A DNA stretch of 5,399 nt from Candidatus Zixiibacteriota bacterium. GTDB lineage: Bacteria; Zixibacteria; MSB-5A5; GN15; FEB-12. The stretch covers positions 1-5,399 of the forward strand of contig JACRAV010000347.1 of NCBI GenBank assembly GCA_016213305.1, given 5' to 3'. Below, one piece after another: positions 5,206 through 5,399 of the stretch. How positions within the stretch are numbered: position 1 is the first letter of the stretch; each line of letters begins with the position of its first letter. Position numbers and translations under genes: made by a program. The notes beneath the pieces were generated by a model that was not told the origin of the DNA, made no database searches, and saw nothing but the letters and a program-made list of their open reading frames with translations.

Positions 5206-5399
5206 ATGAACTACCGCCTTTGTCTTGCCGGTCTGCTGATCGTCAGCGTGACGTGCGGGTGTGTGTCGCGCTACCGGCTGGCGCTCCATCTGAGCGTTGA
5301 TAACATGCACCGTCAGGTCAAGGTCGAACAGACCCAGCTGGTGCTCGACGCCCGCCTGGGCGATCCTTTCGGCGAGCAGAAAATTCTCTCCGGATCGAA
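5206..5399 (+). CDS. Probable lipoprotein, N-terminal part only (runs off the window)
   Basis: ATG 5206 opens a frame that stays open to the right edge (64 codons visible). The first 19 residues, MNYRLCLAGLLIVSVTCGC, have a basic residue and a hydrophobic core ending at cysteines C17 and C19, as in a lipoprotein signal peptide. Neither cysteine has a canonical lipobox, so C19 (preceded by Gly) or C17 as the lipidated residue is uncertain. The mature part (SRYRLALHLSVDNMHRQ onward) is polar and matches no family I recognise. The ribosome site is weak. It follows the sphingolipid-type pair on the same strand by 69 bases, with a possible terminator between, so shared function is not shown. Confidence 0.6.
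   Translation, partial: MNYRLCLAGLLIVSVTCGCVSRYRLALHLSVDNMHRQVKVEQTQLVLDARLGDPFGEQKILSGS

Overview
This is a GC-rich bacterial window with three genes on the minus strand (about 105-2512) and three on the plus strand (2778 to the right edge), arranged back to back around a divergent intergenic region at 2513-2777. Dockerin-like Asp/Asn repeats at the C-terminus of a small secreted protein, a sphingolipid-type gene pair and a probable lipoprotein suggest a Gram-negative, diderm bacterium, perhaps of the FCB group (Zixibacteria-like candidate phyla). That placement is inferred from protein style; no taxonomic marker gene is present.

Left half, minus strand. The hydrolase gene (1565-2512) encodes a membrane-anchored alpha/beta hydrolase with a complete catalytic triad. 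It is followed by a 178-base spacer (1387-1564) holding two hairpins. Next comes a 126-residue two-helix membrane protein (1006-1386) shaped like a K+-channel pore module but without the usual selectivity filter. A 187-base spacer with a promoter and a strong ribosome binding site precedes the last gene (105-818), a secreted protein ending in two dockerin-like repeats. Bases 1-104 hold only an inverted repeat.

Right half, plus strand. A promoter near 2689-2718, preceded by an 8-bp inverted repeat, drives a TTG-started PLP-dependent alpha-oxoamine synthase best read as serine palmitoyltransferase. Four bases after its stop begins a GNAT-fold N-acyltransferase of the type that includes bacterial ceramide synthase. 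Together these would condense serine with a fatty acyl thioester and then N-acylate the long-chain base, which are the first and a later step of bacterial (dihydro)ceramide synthesis. The ketone reductase and dedicated acyl carrier protein known from other sphingolipid producers are not in the window. After a possible terminator, a new gene for a probable lipoprotein starts at 5206 and runs off the right edge.

The points most worth a second look are the sphingolipid gene pair, the 54-base hairpin between hydrolase and channel genes (its pairing is better as minus-strand RNA than plus), and the channel-like protein with a changed filter. No CRISPR array, mobile element, tRNA or rRNA was seen.
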